Source of the DNA: Campylorhamphus procurvoides
Lineage: Eukaryota > Chordata > Aves > Passeriformes > Dendrocolaptidae
Length of the DNA stretch: 64,000 nucleotides
NCBI GenBank assembly: GCA_013396655.1
Contig: WBMV01008569.1
Coordinates: 39,485 to 103,484 of the forward strand
Direction: 5' to 3'
This document shows, piece after piece, positions 44,935 to 57,900 of this stretch (its first letter is position 1; each line of letters opens with the position of its first letter). The translations under genes were made by a program, and so were the position numbers. A model generated the notes under the pieces. The model ran no database searches. It was not told the DNA's origin and saw only the letters and a list, made by a program, of their open reading frames with translations.

Positions 44935-47096
44935 GTAAGGGAATCCCAGCAGGGACACCAAACCCCTCGGGATCTGCTGCGTGCAAAGACCTTTGGTTGT
45001 GTGCAAATGAGAATCCACACCCTCTCCCTGTTCTCCTGCTTGGTTTGAAAGTGAAAAATGGGGTTTCTGTGACCAGAGTTATGAGGAAATGTGCCCATTT
45101 CGGGTTTCGAAGTGTTCTGAAATTCAGCTTTTGGAATTTTGGGTCCTTGACCAGATGTTTAATTTGGTGAATCCATGCTGGTGAGCCTTAAGGGTATGGA
45201 GTGTACCTGAAAGGAATGGGTGCAGTCCTGCTGGTGTCTTTACTGAAATTTAAGTGAACTCTTGGACTTTTAAAGGACTTTTTAATAGGAAAGGGCAGTT
45301 TTGCTGGAACAAGGGTCAGCTGATCCACCTCACTGTTGTCTGGGGGATTAATCCCTAATGTGTCTGTAATTGAAGGCACTAAAGAATTGTGCCTTTCTGT
45401 CTGTCAGGAGGATGTGTGGCCACTCAGTTACCTGCTTTTGAGCTTGAAGGTGTCTCATACCTTTGTACTCAGTGGGTTTGGGGTAACTTCGTGTTAGGCA
45501 GAGCTTTGGGAGAGGAATTTTAATTATGCTCGGGCTGTGTCAGTTTATGGTACAAGAAATGGCTGCTGGGAGTCAGGTAATCCACCAACAACAGGGCACG
45601 TGGAAGTGCTTATTTAACTCTGCCTTTGAGAGATTACTCTGTGACTTCACTTTAATCAGGTTTGGGTTAAGAGTGAAATAGGACTGCAGTGTTAGAAGCC
45701 AGCAAACAGCTCCTAAGCTTGAATTTGGGAGGGAAGAAATCCTGCACTAAGCAGGAGCTCACTGAGCAGCAGGGGCAGCCTCACCCTGTCCCAGCCACTG
45801 CAGTGGGTTTAAGTCTCTGAAATGATCAGTGGTACCACAAAGGAAAAAAAACCTGGCCTTTAATTCCACAATGTGGTGGCCTTTTAGGTTTTGGATGTGG
45901 CTGGTGGTGCTGTGAGGAGCTGGGAATCTCCAGGACACCTGGGCTGTGCCTTGTTTTCTGCTCTTCCCGTGCTGGGTGGTTGTTGGTTCAGTGTTTTGGT
46001 GTCTCCCACTGGGCAGCTGTGCCTGCTTTTCTGCCCTGGGGGTGGGACACCTTCAATATCCCCCTGGATTCCAAGCCCAGCCATGGAGAGGGCTTTGCTC
46101 CAGCTCTGCAGGTGTTTGTGGTGTCCCACCTAGCTGGGCTGTGTTTGATGGAACCCTGCTGCTGGTTTCTCTTGCTTTCCTTTGTAATTCATCAGCTGAC
46201 CCCTTTTTTTTTGTCCTGGATCTGCTGCTTTGGCTCAGTGTTTCTGCAGCACTAAAATTCAGTTTGAGCTTCTTCTTCCTACCAACACTGTCTTCAGGCT
46301 TTGGACACCTCATGTTCTCCTGGGTGGTGCTGGGTTCTTGTTCTGGTTGGGTTGAAGTTCTCCAGCTGACTGTGGTGGGTTTTTTACCCCCAGTGTTCTC
46401 AGGGCTCCTTTCTGAGTCACTTTTATAACGAGGAGCAGAAATATTTCCCAGCCCTTGCCAGAGGTGACATCTGGACTTGCCATGTCAGTTGGGATAGGGG
46501 TGTTGATTACACAGCTCCAGGTAATTATTCCTAATGATGTGCATTGTTCAAGGGAAGGCTCTGGCTTAACTGGAGAGCCTATTAAGCCCTGCTTCAGTGG
46601 GCACAAGCTTCCCTCTCTAATCTTCTCCAAACCCAGCACTAATGGGATGTTTTAGGAGCAGGGCCATGGAGTTGGTGCAGCCTCGATGAATGAAGCTGGT
46701 TTGGGTTTTTATTTTAATTCCTTTATTTTCCTTCCATCATGCAAAACTCCTGTGAGAAGGTGTTGGGCACTGAGGGCTTCCCAGGGAAAAAGGGGAGAAG
46801 ATTAATTTGGCTGAGGAAAGTGTGACTTCTTCCCCCACCACTGCCCCTTCTTGGGGTGTGGTTTGGAGTGAGATTTTGTGCAGGAAACAGCTCCTGGCAG
46901 GTGTTGGGAACTTCTGAGGATCCCTGGGCAGGATTGGGTGGGGAAAGGGGCTGAAACTGGAGGGTGAAGGAGGTGGGGTGGGCCAAGACCAAGCTTGGAG
47001 GCATCACGTGGCTCTTGGCAGAGGAGCTGCCGCCTCTTCCAGCGCTGGAAGAAACCACTGAAGTTCTGCTACGAAAGCTCAAGTTGCTGCAAAGGA

Positions 47097-47126
47097 TAAT
47101 TAAGAAAATTAGGCTAATTAAGATAA
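47097..47126. promoter_or_regulatory. Homeodomain/GATA motif cluster
   Basis: Two TAATTA cores (47097-47102 and 47115-47120), the second directly followed by AGATAA (47121-47126), inside an AT-rich unique block (about 47080-47210). It could be an intronic enhancer core. Motifs this short also occur by chance in AT-rich DNA. Confidence 0.35.
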
Positions 47127-48185
47127 CATTTAGGATTATGACAAAGCTTGGAGGGGCAGGGGAAAGTGTATTTAGTTTCACTCCTTAACCTGCTGCGCTG
47201 GCCACAATTTAAACTTGCCTTACGTAACCTGAGGTGCTGACCTTGCCCAGCCTCAGTGGGCTGTGTGGGGTTTTTTTATAGGGTTTTTTTGTGTGTTTTG
47301 GGTTTTTTTCCTCTCTCACTGACCTTAAATGATTCCTTGCAGTCACTTTCTCCCTCCCCTCTTAATTTGCAGTGGCTTGAGTGTCACTCGCTCGCCTCTT
47401 TAATCAGTAAAGATTGCCCTGCTGATGCTGGTTATACATAAAGATTAGCTTGAAAAACCCCAAACACTGAAAGTTAATCACTCCACTGCGTAGTATTTGT
47501 TTAAAGTTCACCTGCCCCTGTCAAAGCTGCAGCTCTCCCTGTTCAGTGGAGCGTTCTGTGTCTGGAGTATCACCTTGCAGGAATGAGCCAGTCTGAATGC
47601 AAACCCTCCATCCTTTTTTGTTTTCTCCCCTTCCCCTGGAGCAGCTCTCGCAGGGATGCAAATCCCACTTAGGTTTTTGCAGCGCTGAACGACTGATAAT
47701 TAGGAATATTGAAGATTTAAGAAGGAGCTGAGAGGGAATAATCCCTATTGGGGCTGAGAGGAGACCCCAGGGAGAGCTCAGGGATCACAGGGTGCTGGGG
47801 AAATCAGGAGGGGAGTCATGGGCTGGGATTTGCTGGGATGATAAGGACTTTGGGAGTGGGTTTGGGGTGCCCCAAGCCACCCTCTTTGCAGGCTCCATGG
47901 CCCAGGGAGGTGTGGAAAGCCACTGGATGCAGAGCACGAGGAGCTCGCCATAAATGTTTGATGGGGTGTCTCTTGAAAGATGAAGAAGTTGCTGTGGGGA
48001 TGCATTTCAAAGCGGCTTTCAGTGACACTGACCTACTTTGTGCCAGTGCTGGGGCTGCCTGTGGAAGGTGGCTGGGGGCAAGAGGGTTCTTTCCATCTGC
48101 AGAAGGACTGAGGGGTAAATTCCAGCCCTCCTTTGGCAAGGTCCTGGGGGGCTGCAGCTTGCGAGAACATCTGGGCACGGTGTGT

Positions 48186-48328
48186 CGTGGAATCAGAAGG
48201 GTCTGGGGTTGGAAAGGGAGCTTAAAGATCATCTAATTCCATCCCCCTGCCTTGGGCAGAGACAACTTCCACTAGCCCAGGGTGCTCCAAGCCCTGTCCA
48301 GCCTGGCCTTGGACACTCCCAGGGGTCC
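48186..48328 (-). mobile_element. CR1 LINE fragment, 3' end
   Basis: Reverse-complement CR1: GTGGAATCAGAAGGGTCTGG, GCTTAAAGATCATCTAATTCC, CTTCCACTAGCCCAGGGTGC and GGCCTTGGACACTCCCAGGG. About 143 bp. Confidence 0.93.
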
Positions 48329-48573
48329 CTACCTGTCTGGTGCTCCAGAAAGGTCATTGCTGCTGGATTGTCCTGGCCTTGGGCACAAGGAAATCCCTGC
48401 TGTGGGCAGTGAAAGTCCAACCTCCTTCTCTCTGCTGCCTGCTTTGATTGGGAGCACAGAGATGGCTCCAGGCCTGTGCTCTTCCCACACTGCCACATCT
48501 GTGCTTTGGGGGAAGCTGAAGGTTTAGGGGAAAACTAAACCCCCCAGCAGAGGTGGCAGAAAGGGGTGGATTC
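48329..48573. other. Spacer between two CR1 copies
   Basis: About 245 bp of unique intron sequence between oppositely oriented CR1 fragments. Confidence 0.4.
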
Positions 48574-48740
48574 CCCACCCCTGGAAGTGTCCCAGGTCAG
48601 GTTGGACAGGGTTTGGAGCAACCTGGGATATAGTGGAAGGTGTCCCTGCCCATGGCAGGGGGTGGGATGGGATGAGTTTTAAGGTCCCTTCCAACCCAGC
48701 CTTTTAAGGTCCCTTCCAACCCAGCCTGGGGCTCTGTGAA
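48574..48740 (+). mobile_element. CR1 LINE fragment with internal duplication
   Basis: Sense CR1: CCACCCCTGGAAGTGTCCCA, GGTTGGACAGGGTTTGGAGC and GGAAGGTGTCCCTGCCCATGG. The segment TTTTAAGGTCCCTTCCAACC plus CAGCC is present twice in tandem (48677-48701, 48702-48726), a 25-bp duplication of the CR1 3' end. Confidence 0.93.
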
Positions 48741-49558
48741 ATAAATGCTTTGCACTTGTGGAGGAAAACTTTTGAGGTTGGCTGGGGAGTGAATTCAGCA
48801 ACAAACTCTTGCAGAAGAGCTGCAAACCTTTGCAGGTGCCAACTGGCCATGTCTCCATCCATATTTCTTCCTTCAGTGCATGACAGGGCACCTGTTCCAC
48901 CTGCATTCCAGTTCTCACACATGTGGAAGCTGAGCCTGTCCTGGATTTCCTCCAGCAACAGTGGCATTTTAAGGACCTTGAAAGTTTTAAGTCAGCTCCT
49001 GTGAAACCTGTGAAGTTTTCACTTTCGGGAGCATCAAATAGTTGGGACTTTCTGTACAAGGGTTTTATTGTACCCTCAAAAGAGAAGAATTGTTTTGTGC
49101 TTCGACTTGGGGTTCAAGTTGAAGTTCCTGCTAGGTCAGTGTCCCTGCCAAGTACATTCCTCTCATTTCTGCTTTTTCTTTAAATGCAGTTCTGGCACTT
49201 AGGAATTCTTTAAAAGCCTGTTTCCAAGGGAAGTTTTTCAGCCTGTGATGTGTCCTGCAGTGCAAAGATGAGAAGCAGGTACTTGTGATGAGAGGCAGAG
49301 GACTCTGGATTATTTTGAATGAGGTACAGGGTAGGCAAAGGATACAAAGAAGGTTGTACTTTTCAAGTCAGGTGGTTCTATAATAACATTTGAGATAGTC
49401 CTTGGAATCTCGTGGCTCAGTTGGAAAGGGGACAAACCTTTTTCTACGTGGTTGCTGCATTTTTGTTATCCCCTTCTAGTGAACCCCAGCTTGACCTGTG
49501 TCTCACCTGGTGTGTGCTTGCCCAAATTAAATTTGTTGCTGGGCTGAACAAGGAGTGC

Positions 49559-49594
49559 ATTCTCCAGGTTTATTTGATTCTCCAGGTTTATTTG
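49559..49594. repeat. 18-bp perfect tandem duplication
   Basis: Two exact copies of ATTCTCCAGGTTTATTTG (49559-49576, 49577-49594). Lack of divergence suggests a recent slippage event. Confidence 0.95.
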
Positions 49595-49919
49595 AAAGCA
49601 TTCAGCCTGTGGCCTTCATGCCAAGCTCTCACTGCAGAGGGGCTCGTTGGGGTGCCCTTGATGTGGGCAGATCAATTGGGACAGAGCTGGTGGAGAAAGG
49701 ACCATTTCGGTCATCCCACTGATGCTGAAAGGGCTTTGAGGGCAGGGGCAGGAAATGCTCTTGTTTCAGAGGGATGGCAGCCACACAGAGCATTTCCCAG
49801 CCTTTAACTCTGGGAATTTGGCTCTCTGGTCCCTCTGCTTTGGCAGGTGCTGCTCGTGGTCAAACTCTCTTGGAGTTGTTCTTTTCATCCCAAAGATGTT
49901 TCCTTGTAGGACCCCGGGG

Positions 49920-50172
49920 AAGGGCTGGGGCTGTGTCAGGGTGGGTTAGGGATGGATCTTAGGAGAAGGTCCTTCCCCCAGAGGGTGGTGGGCACTGACC
50001 AGGCTCCCCAGGGCAGTGGGCACAGCCCCAAGGCTGCCAGAGCTCCAGGAGGGTTGGGACAACGGGACAGGGACAGGGTGGGCTTGTTGGGGTGTCTGAG
50101 CAGGGCCAGGGGTTGGACTGGATGGTCCTTGTGGGTCCCTTCCAGCTCAGGATATTCCAGCATTCTGAGAGT
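49920..50172 (+). mobile_element. CR1 LINE fragment, third subfamily
   Basis: Shows GGGTTAGGGATGGATCTTAGG, CTTCCCCCAGAGGGTGGTGG, CAGGCTCCCCAGGGCAGTGG, GGCCAGGGGTTGGACTGGAT, GGTCCTTGTGGGTCCCTTCC and AGCTCAGGATATTCCAGCATTC. The 3' end GGTCCTTGTGGGTCCCTTCC distinguishes this CR1 group from the other two in the window. Confidence 0.88.
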
Positions 50173-52599
50173 CCCTGATATTGTTGGGTCAGGAAGGAGA
50201 GTGAGAACCAATTGCAATGACATTTCTTCTTTTAGTTTATTTGTTTTCATCCTGTACCATGTGGGTTTCCAGTCAGAGAATAGCCAGGAGTGGCTGAAGG
50301 TGGAGCAGCAGGTGCCTGGCTGGAGAAGGGGCAATTATGGATGTGTTACTTCTCCCCCCCCTTCAGCAGAGGCTTCGTGAGTCCCTTTCTCCCCATAACC
50401 TGCCATGTGCCAGGGATCTCCCCACATGCTGTTGTTTATTTATTGACTTTATTCTTTGTGTTTAGGCCATTAGGCAGGGAAGGCCTTTGAAGGGCACTGA
50501 CACCTGCAAGATGCCATGTGGGGCAGTCCAACTCCTAAAAAATGGGGCACACAAGTCATTATTCCTTTAAGAGAACTAAAATTAATGCCTCAGCATCTCT
50601 TTTAAACATTTTATTCCCTTAACCAAAACCAAAATGCTGTTTCATGGGGGAGAATCAGGTGCTGTAGCTGCCTGTGTTTGCCTTGAGAAGCTCAGCAGCT
50701 CCCGGTGTCCCCCTGGGAATCACTTTGGCTAATCCTCCATGGATTGATGTGCTGAAGTGTTAAAGCAGCTTTTTGGCCTCTCAGGAGGCTGATATGAAAC
50801 TTCCCACCTGCTGCAAGGTGAGTTCCATGCAGGAACAATCCGGGGTGGACTTTTTTTGAGCTCCTCCTGCCTCAGCCTGAAGGTCCTGAGGAAATTTGAC
50901 TTCATCAGTCCCATTTTTTTTTCCACTTTTCTGTCATTTTGGTTGTACCAAAAGTTGAATAATTCTGAATAATTCCTTGGAGTTAACCCTGACCAAGCAG
51001 TTTTTTTTTTACCAGTGCCACCTTCTCCAGCAGAAACTTTCAACCATGGGCAAGGTAGAGTTGCTTGCAGTGGAGGAAACTCCCTGTGCTTGGGCTGGGA
51101 CCAGGGTGCTGGGGCAATTGCAGTGGGATTCCAAGAAATAATTTGTTTTTAAAAAAAAACACACCAAAAATATTAAAAAAAAAATCAATGCTGCCCCTTT
51201 GACTATTGTGGAATCCCTGCCCTCGTGTTGTTTGCAGGTGCTGTGTTGCCAAACCACATAAATAGCTTTATGGGGCAAACTGGAGCTGGTTTGGGAGCTC
51301 TGGAGTGCCAGCCTTGGCTCCAGGTGCCTGTGCTGGAGCCAGGTCATGAGCCCTGGGGTCACAGCAGGCAGGGCTGGGGGTCCTGTGCCCCCCTGGCCTT
51401 GCTCTGCCTCAGGGGGTGTGTTTTGACTTGTTTTTGGTGTTGCTGTCCATGGAATGACTCTTTGCCATGGAGGGTTTCACCCCCAGATCTGTAGCCTTGG
51501 ATCAGTGTGGTTGTGGCAACTGGGAGGTGGGAATTGCTCCCTGGGCTGGGGTCTGTGCTGCTCCAGGGGTTTTCAGGAAGCCCTTAAAGCCTGGGCTGAT
51601 GTTGAGATGACCCCCTGAGAGCTGGGTTTTGCTCTCCCATCTCTGCACTTTGTGCTTAAACAGGCTTGACCCCCTGTGTTAACTGTGACCTTTGTGTTGT
51701 GCTGCCTGTAAAAAGAAACAGGCTCAAGCTTTTTTTCACTCCTGAGCTAGAAAATGCTCGAGGGGCTCCTGTGGGAAGGCATCAAGGGCTGAACTAGAGC
51801 AGGCAGGATCACAGGGAGAACCATCCTTGAGGGAATGGTCCATCCCTTGGCATTGTCAGCACCAAGTTTGAACCAACTGCTCTGGTCAAAAAATAACCCA
51901 CAGCAGGAAAAGGACACACAGCAAACTCTGAGAGTCCATCTGAGCATTGAACCTTTGATGTCTGTGGCTTTAGGAAAAACCTCTGAAACTTCCAGGAACT
52001 TGCTTTATTGTGCCCAAGGTGCCACTGGTCTCCCAGGGCCTCTGCCAGGAGAGGAGCCACGTGCTCCTCAGAGCTCAGCAAACCCAGGAGAAGGGCTCTG
52101 CCATCTCTTCCCTGCCAGCAGCAAGGATCTGATTGGCATGAGATGGCTTTTTCCCTTCCTCCTCTCCCTCCCCAGCAGGTGGAAGGCCCGTTCTGCAGGC
52201 TCGAAGCTCTTGACAGGTTTCTCCTGATGCCTTCTTGGCAGGTGGAGGTGATGCCGCTCCTCCAGCCTGCCTGAAATCCTTTCCTTTGCATTCCTAATTC
52301 CCTGCAGGAGATGGGTCTGGGGCCTCCTCTCCTTGCCTGGGTGCAGAGTGGCATCAGTGCAGGTTGAGGTGACCTAGATGGTCAGTGTCCCTCAGGTGGG
52401 GACAGGTGGATCTGAACAAGCCCAGCCCCAGCTTTTGGGCCAGCCCGTGGGTTTTGTTCTTCACGAGGAAAGTTAGGAAATACTTCTGTTCTGTTCTGAG
52501 TCCTCCCAAAGACTCTGCTGTGTAAAAGTTGCCCTTTTAGTCTTCTTTTTTTTTCCCCTTTCTTTTTGATCATGTTGGCCTCGCCTTGTTGTTTTTAGC

Positions 52600-52800
52600 A
52601 GCTCCCCAAAGCGCTCGGAGAGAATTCCTCCTCCTCCTCCTCCTGCTGCTGCCGCACTGATTAATTCCTGGCGCGGCGCTGCGAGCGGCGCTTGCGTCAA
52701 TAAATCGTCACAACCTTTGCTTGGCCCTCTCAGCGTAAATACACTGGGGCTCACGCTGGGCCAGGGGGTGCCAACTCTGCCTCTGCCCCCTGGCCGAGTC
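52600..52800. other. CpG-enriched unique intronic block
   Basis: After a (CTC)n run (about 52627-52647) the sequence has GGCGCGGCGCTGCGAGCGGC, GCTTGCGTCAATAAATCGTC and CAGCGTAAATACACTGGGGC, with CpG far above the surrounding intron. This texture fits a conserved enhancer or a minor CpG island. No start codon or splice pair is convincing. Confidence 0.4.
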
Positions 52801-53024
52801 CAAGGGGGCACGTTTTGGGGTGGCAGAGCCGCTGCACCTCAGGTTACAAGACCCCCTCACCCCCCTCTCTCGGAGTTGGAGCGTCTGGAATTGTTCAAAC
52901 GGAGAGGATCGTTCTCTCTTGGGTGCGTTGGGTTTGTTTACTGGGACAAGGAGTGTGTTTGCAGCGATGGTTTGGCCATCCCACCCCACCCCAGCTGCCT
53001 GGGAGGGGTTGGTGTGAGTGGGGG

Positions 53025-53178
53025 AGATCCTGAGCACTCAGGGCTTGTCTGGTTGTCCCCACCAGCTCAGGTGTCCTCAGCCCTGCCCTCCCCAGGTGTG
53101 TGGGGAAGATCCTGAGCACTCAGGGCTTGTCTGGTTGTCCCCACCAGCTCAGGTGTCCTCAGCCCTGCCCTCCCCAGG
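53025..53178. repeat. 82-bp tandem duplication
   Basis: The first copy (53025-53106) starts AGATCCTGAGCACTCAGGGC and includes CAGGTGTCCTCAGCCCTGCC. The second (53107-53178) repeats it essentially without change for 72 bp. Near identity implies a recent duplication or, alternatively, an assembly artefact. Confidence 0.93.
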
Positions 53179-54824
53179 CTGTGCCACTTGTTTCACTGTT
53201 CTGCCCTAAGGTTGTCACCTGGGAGAGGCCACCAAGCTCCGAAGAGCATCCCTCATGGGTCATGGCTGGATCTGCTCCGTGCTCTCCTTGTTTTTGGGTT
53301 CTCCTGAGTGCCCTGGTTTCACTTCCTCACCTCTGGTCCTTTTTGAGGTTCGTTTTGGAGCTACCCTTTTGGTGTTTTTTGGTTTTTTTTTTATTTTCCT
53401 GGTAATTCTGGTGTTTGCTTTTGTGAGGGGAAACTGTGGCTGGCGTTGCACAAAAGGACGTGATGTTTTTGGGAACGATTGCCCAAAGGAATTGGGCAAC
53501 AGGGGCTTGATCTTTAGATGTTCCATCCGATGAAAGGGACTCTCTCCAAAGCTGGAACAGCTGTTGTGCAAACCAGGTGCTGAAAGCTCCTGGAAACAGG
53601 GGGTGAGGAACCTGCTGGAGGCCTGGGCACTTCTTACAGGTGGGGTAGAGCATCACCTTGGGGACATTGGAGGGAGGAAGCCTTGGAATGTTGTCCTGCT
53701 GCAGAAATGCCTGGAAGTGATGGATTTCCATCTAAAGACTTCCTTCCCCCTGTGCCAGAGTAGCAGCAGGGGGACACTTCAGTCATCACCCTGCCCTTGG
53801 ATTGCCTCTGGAGAGCCTGGAATGATCCTTGTGCAGGTGCCTGCACTGGAGGGGGGAATGGAAGCTGCCTGTTCTCCCAGGCTCCAGAGGTTTCTCCTTG
53901 GAGATGCCCTCCTGTTTGGGCTCTCTGGGAGCATCTCCCTCCTCCCACTGCACCAGTGCCCCCACACAGCTGCCCTGCCTGAGCAGAATAATTCATAAAT
54001 GAGAATATTTCTAAAATTTAGGTTGTTTTCTTTTTTAATTCTCTTAATCTGTATCTTAATACAGTAAAAAAAACCTGCTAGTGGAGGGGTGGGGAAACCT
54101 CCTTGGTGTCCCACCCGGGGCGAAAGCAGCTTGTGGAAGTTATTCTTGCCAGTTTTGAGAAAGCAGCTGTAGCTGCCCTAACCCAAAGTGTTGGTTTCTC
54201 CAGGAACCCCTGCAGATGTTGCTGCTGTGCTTGGGAAACCCACCAGTGTGTTGGTGCTGGTGGGATTTGGGACTGGGAATGCTTTCAGAGGTAGGACACT
54301 TGTTTGGTGAGAGAACTGGCCTCTCCAAGTTGACTTGCACGGCCAAAGAGCGTGGCTTGTTCTCAGCCTGACGTGGGGATTTCATCAGCTCTGTGTTTTC
54401 CAGGGTTTTTCCTCTTGTTCCAAGTGTTGGAGCTGCAGCATCGGTGTCTCCCCTTTGCCTTCCTCCTCCTCCTCTCTTCAGTTTCACACTCATATTCCTT
54501 GACCTCTACCTGTGCTGGTCAACTTCAGTGCAGGACATGTGCACAGAATCACTGGTGGAATCATTAATATATACCCATATAATAGTGGGGCTGTGCTGAT
54601 GGTTGGACTCTGTGATCTTGGAGTCCCCCAAGCCCTTTTTCCCAGTGGAGCTCGAGGTTGGAGAGTGAAAATCCATCCCTCAGGCTGGGATGTGGTGTGG
54701 CTGTTTCCCTCCCTGGAGGAGAGGGGTAGGTCTGGGGCCTTTTTGGGCTGGCCATTACACATTGAGCAGTGTCTTTGACTCCCTTGGGGCCTGGAGTCTA
54801 TTTTTTTTTATGGAAAAGATGGGA

Positions 54825-54972
54825 AGGGGCTGCCCAGAGCAGTGGTGGAGTCCCCATCTGTGGATGTGGCACTTGAGGATGTGTTTTAGTGGGACATGGT
54901 GGTGGGGAGGGGTTGGTGGTTGGACCTGCTGATCTTTGAGGGCTTTTCGAACCTTAATCATTCCATGTTTCT
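54825..54972 (+). mobile_element. CR1 LINE fragment, divergent subfamily
   Basis: GGAAGGGGCTGCCCAGAGCA, GGTGGAGTCCCCATCTGTGG, ATGTGGCACTTGAGGATGTG, GTTGGTGGTTGGACCTGCTG and the terminus CGAACCTTAATCATTCCATG follow the AACAGGCTGCCCAGGG-type CR1 3' region. About 148 bp. Confidence 0.88.
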
Positions 54973-57900
54973 GTGGGGTCCCTTGAGGTGCCCTGTGAGA
55001 CATCCCTGCCCTGTCCTGTGGCTGTTCCACCATCTCCTCTTCCTGGAGCCCCAGCACAGCACGGCTGGGCCTTGGTGGGATGCTCTGAGCAGTGTCCTTG
55101 TGAATTTGGGATGCTCTCAGGGAGAGCCAGGCCTTCCTTGCCTCGCTGCAATTGCTGTGGGATCCTCAGCAGCTCCTCTTCAGGGCCAGGCTGGAAGGAG
55201 GGCAGAGCATCCCACACATCCATGGGGAATTTTGGCAGGAGCAGCGGGCCCTTGGAGCCTAAAACCAGATCAGCTTTCCTCCTTATGGAAGGAATTCCAA
55301 AAGAGCTTCATACAGACTCTAAAATTCCTCCTTTCCTGCTAATTTCTTTGGACCTGCAGTGGCTTCTGCCCCCACCCCAGTGCCTTCAGCTGGAATTATT
55401 GTGCACTAAGAAGCAGAAGTAATGTTGGAGGGTGGATGTCTTGCAGAGGTTTTGGAAAGGGGCAGAATGCTCCGTGTTCACTGGTTTAGTCTCTGCTTGT
55501 CCCTGTTCTTCACCTGTGGTCACCACGTCTGGGAGCTCTGCTGGCTGTGTCACGTTGGCCAGGTGTTAACAGCATCTTGGTTTGTTAATGGATTCTTTGT
55601 GCTGGCAAATTCCGAGGGATTGTCACCTCAGATGCCCATTATTTGTCACTCTGCCTCCTCCAAGGGAATCATTTTGCTGACTGAGCCATGCAGAGGATAC
55701 CCTGGTGGGGTGTTTCTCCTCCCTCCTCCTACATGGAAACCAGTGGAGGCTGCTGGAGACTCACTGGTCACCCACTGAGTCCTTTAATTGGACAACTTCT
55801 CACTTGGAGCTCCCACATCTCCTGACTCAGGCCTTGGATGCAACCAGAGCTGTCTGAGCTGCCCTGTGGCTCCACCAGCTCCAAGTTGTGCTTTGGAAAT
55901 CAATTTAAACCATTTTTTTTCCCCCCTCGCTACTGGGCTTGACTGTGTTGCCTCAACCCTCAGTGGGGAAGGCTGGTGGTGACACCAGAGCCACTGCTGT
56001 GGTGGCAGCTGTGCTTTGCTGGCTCTTTATTCCCCACCTGATGGTGGCACGTGGCACGACTCGCTGGCAGCAGGTGAAGCCACGGCAGGAAAACACCTCC
56101 GGCTCGGCACGGCACGGCACAATCATGTGCAGGGCGTGGGATCTGTGCTACTCAGAGGCAAAAATAGCAGCCCTCCTAATAGTAAAAGCTCCTGCTCCTG
56201 CCTGCTCTGCCAGCCTGGAGTGAATGGAGGAGTAGCTGCTTCCAGATGACGATGAGCAGGGATGAATAAGCACTGAGAGGATTTTGGGGCTGAGGGAACA
56301 GCTTTGCCATCTCGGAGCCTCGAGGCCCCTTTCCTTGCTGCTCCCAGTTGGGAAGGATGGAATTAACACTCTCTCCCCATCCCTCTCCTGGTCTTTTGTT
56401 CCCCACCGCGGTGCAATGACAAATTTTGGCCCCAGTTGCACATTTTGCCATAGGGAACTCCCCCCAAAAAGCAGCTGCCTCGGAGTAACTCACCTGAGTC
56501 CCTTGGATTTGTGGAGATGCTGGTGCATTTGGGTTGTTGGAGGTGAGGGGCACAACCCTTGGTGTGTTTTAGTGGGTGGACACCAGAGCATCTCTTGGAG
56601 ATGAAGTGGCAGATTGAGCAAATTAGTTTGGATGCTTCCAGGACAGCTGGGGGTAGGTGTAAGTTACGTCCTGGAGTAAGCAGCTGCCATCCCTTGGGGG
56701 GGTGTTGGCCGAAGAAGTGAAATGCACCCAGTTTGGTCTAGAATTAATACTCTTTAATTCCTTGTTTGCTGCTTCATGATAAACTTAGGAAGAGGTGGCC
56801 AGAAGTGGTTCTGGGACCAGGAAAATGCCCTTTTTCATCGTGTGTTCTCCAGAGCTGGTGGCAGAGAGACACTTGTGGTACCTGAGGAACAGGCTCCATG
56901 AAAAGTGGTGTTTTGAAGTGTTTTTCCACTTGTCTGCCCATGACTAATGCCTTCCCCATCCCTGATATCATCTGGGGGAATGTGTGCAGACTGCTGGAAG
57001 GACAGGGCGAGGAGAAAAGCCAGAAAGTGGCCTTTGGGAATGAGCAAAGAATTGCAGTGATATCTGTCAGTGCTTTTATTATTTTCGTCTTTGGCTCCAG
57101 CTTAAATGTCACTGATCTCCTACTTGGAGAGGCCCCATCCACAGGGAGTCTTGGCAGGTGTTTCCCAACCAGGGCCTGCTCTTGTTGGTCCCTCCCAGGG
57201 CACCTTTTGCACCCTCAGATTGTGGAGTTTGTTCCTCTGCCTTGTGGGTCCTGTGTTTTCTTCTTTCAAAAAGACCTTGTGGTGATGAGGTTGCCAAAAT
57301 GGGCCAGTCCCTGAGGGAATTGGGCTTTCCTGGAGCTCCAAATCCAATCCTGGAGTGAAGGTTTGTCTAGACCAGTGTCCTGCCTGACAGCAAGAAGCAT
57401 GAGATGTTCAGGGCAAAACAGGGAGTCCAAGATGAGCACAGATCACAGAATAATAACGTGTTAGATGAGTACAGAATTGTGGCTGTTTTGGTGCTTTTGC
57501 TGACCCCAAAAGTGCAGGTGAAGCAGGCTAAGCTGGCAATGAACTTTTGGGGGTAACCCAAAGTTTGGAGATGCTTTGTGAGCACATTTTCCCACGAGCA
57601 CGGGGTTTGTGAGTGCCTCGGGGTTATTCCAGCTCAAACCCAATCAAGCAGCTCTGCACCAGCACAAACCCCAGGGTCTGCAGCCCTGGGCATGTTCATC
57701 CCTGCCTGGGGTGTTTTGGGGGGGTCTTTGGGACCTGCACGAGGTTTGTTGTGTCTGGGGATGAGGTCAGCCAGGTGGGTGCCCAATTCCCAGAGCCGGC
57801 CAAGTGCCCTCCAGGCTGGGAATGGCCGGGAAAGCAGAAGGGGCTGTGAGGAGGGAGATGAGAAGCCCCAGCAGAGAAGGCAGAGGCTATACTGGGTTAG

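Noticed and set aside
54585..54640. Possible CR1 terminus (GGTTGGACTCTGTGATCTTGG)
   Set aside because: Only one consensus block is present and the expected terminus is missing; kept out as too weak.
57360..57410. Possible older LINE fragment (GACCAGTGTCCTGCCTGACA)
   Set aside because: It resembles a widespread avian repeat, but the match is too short to call without a library search.
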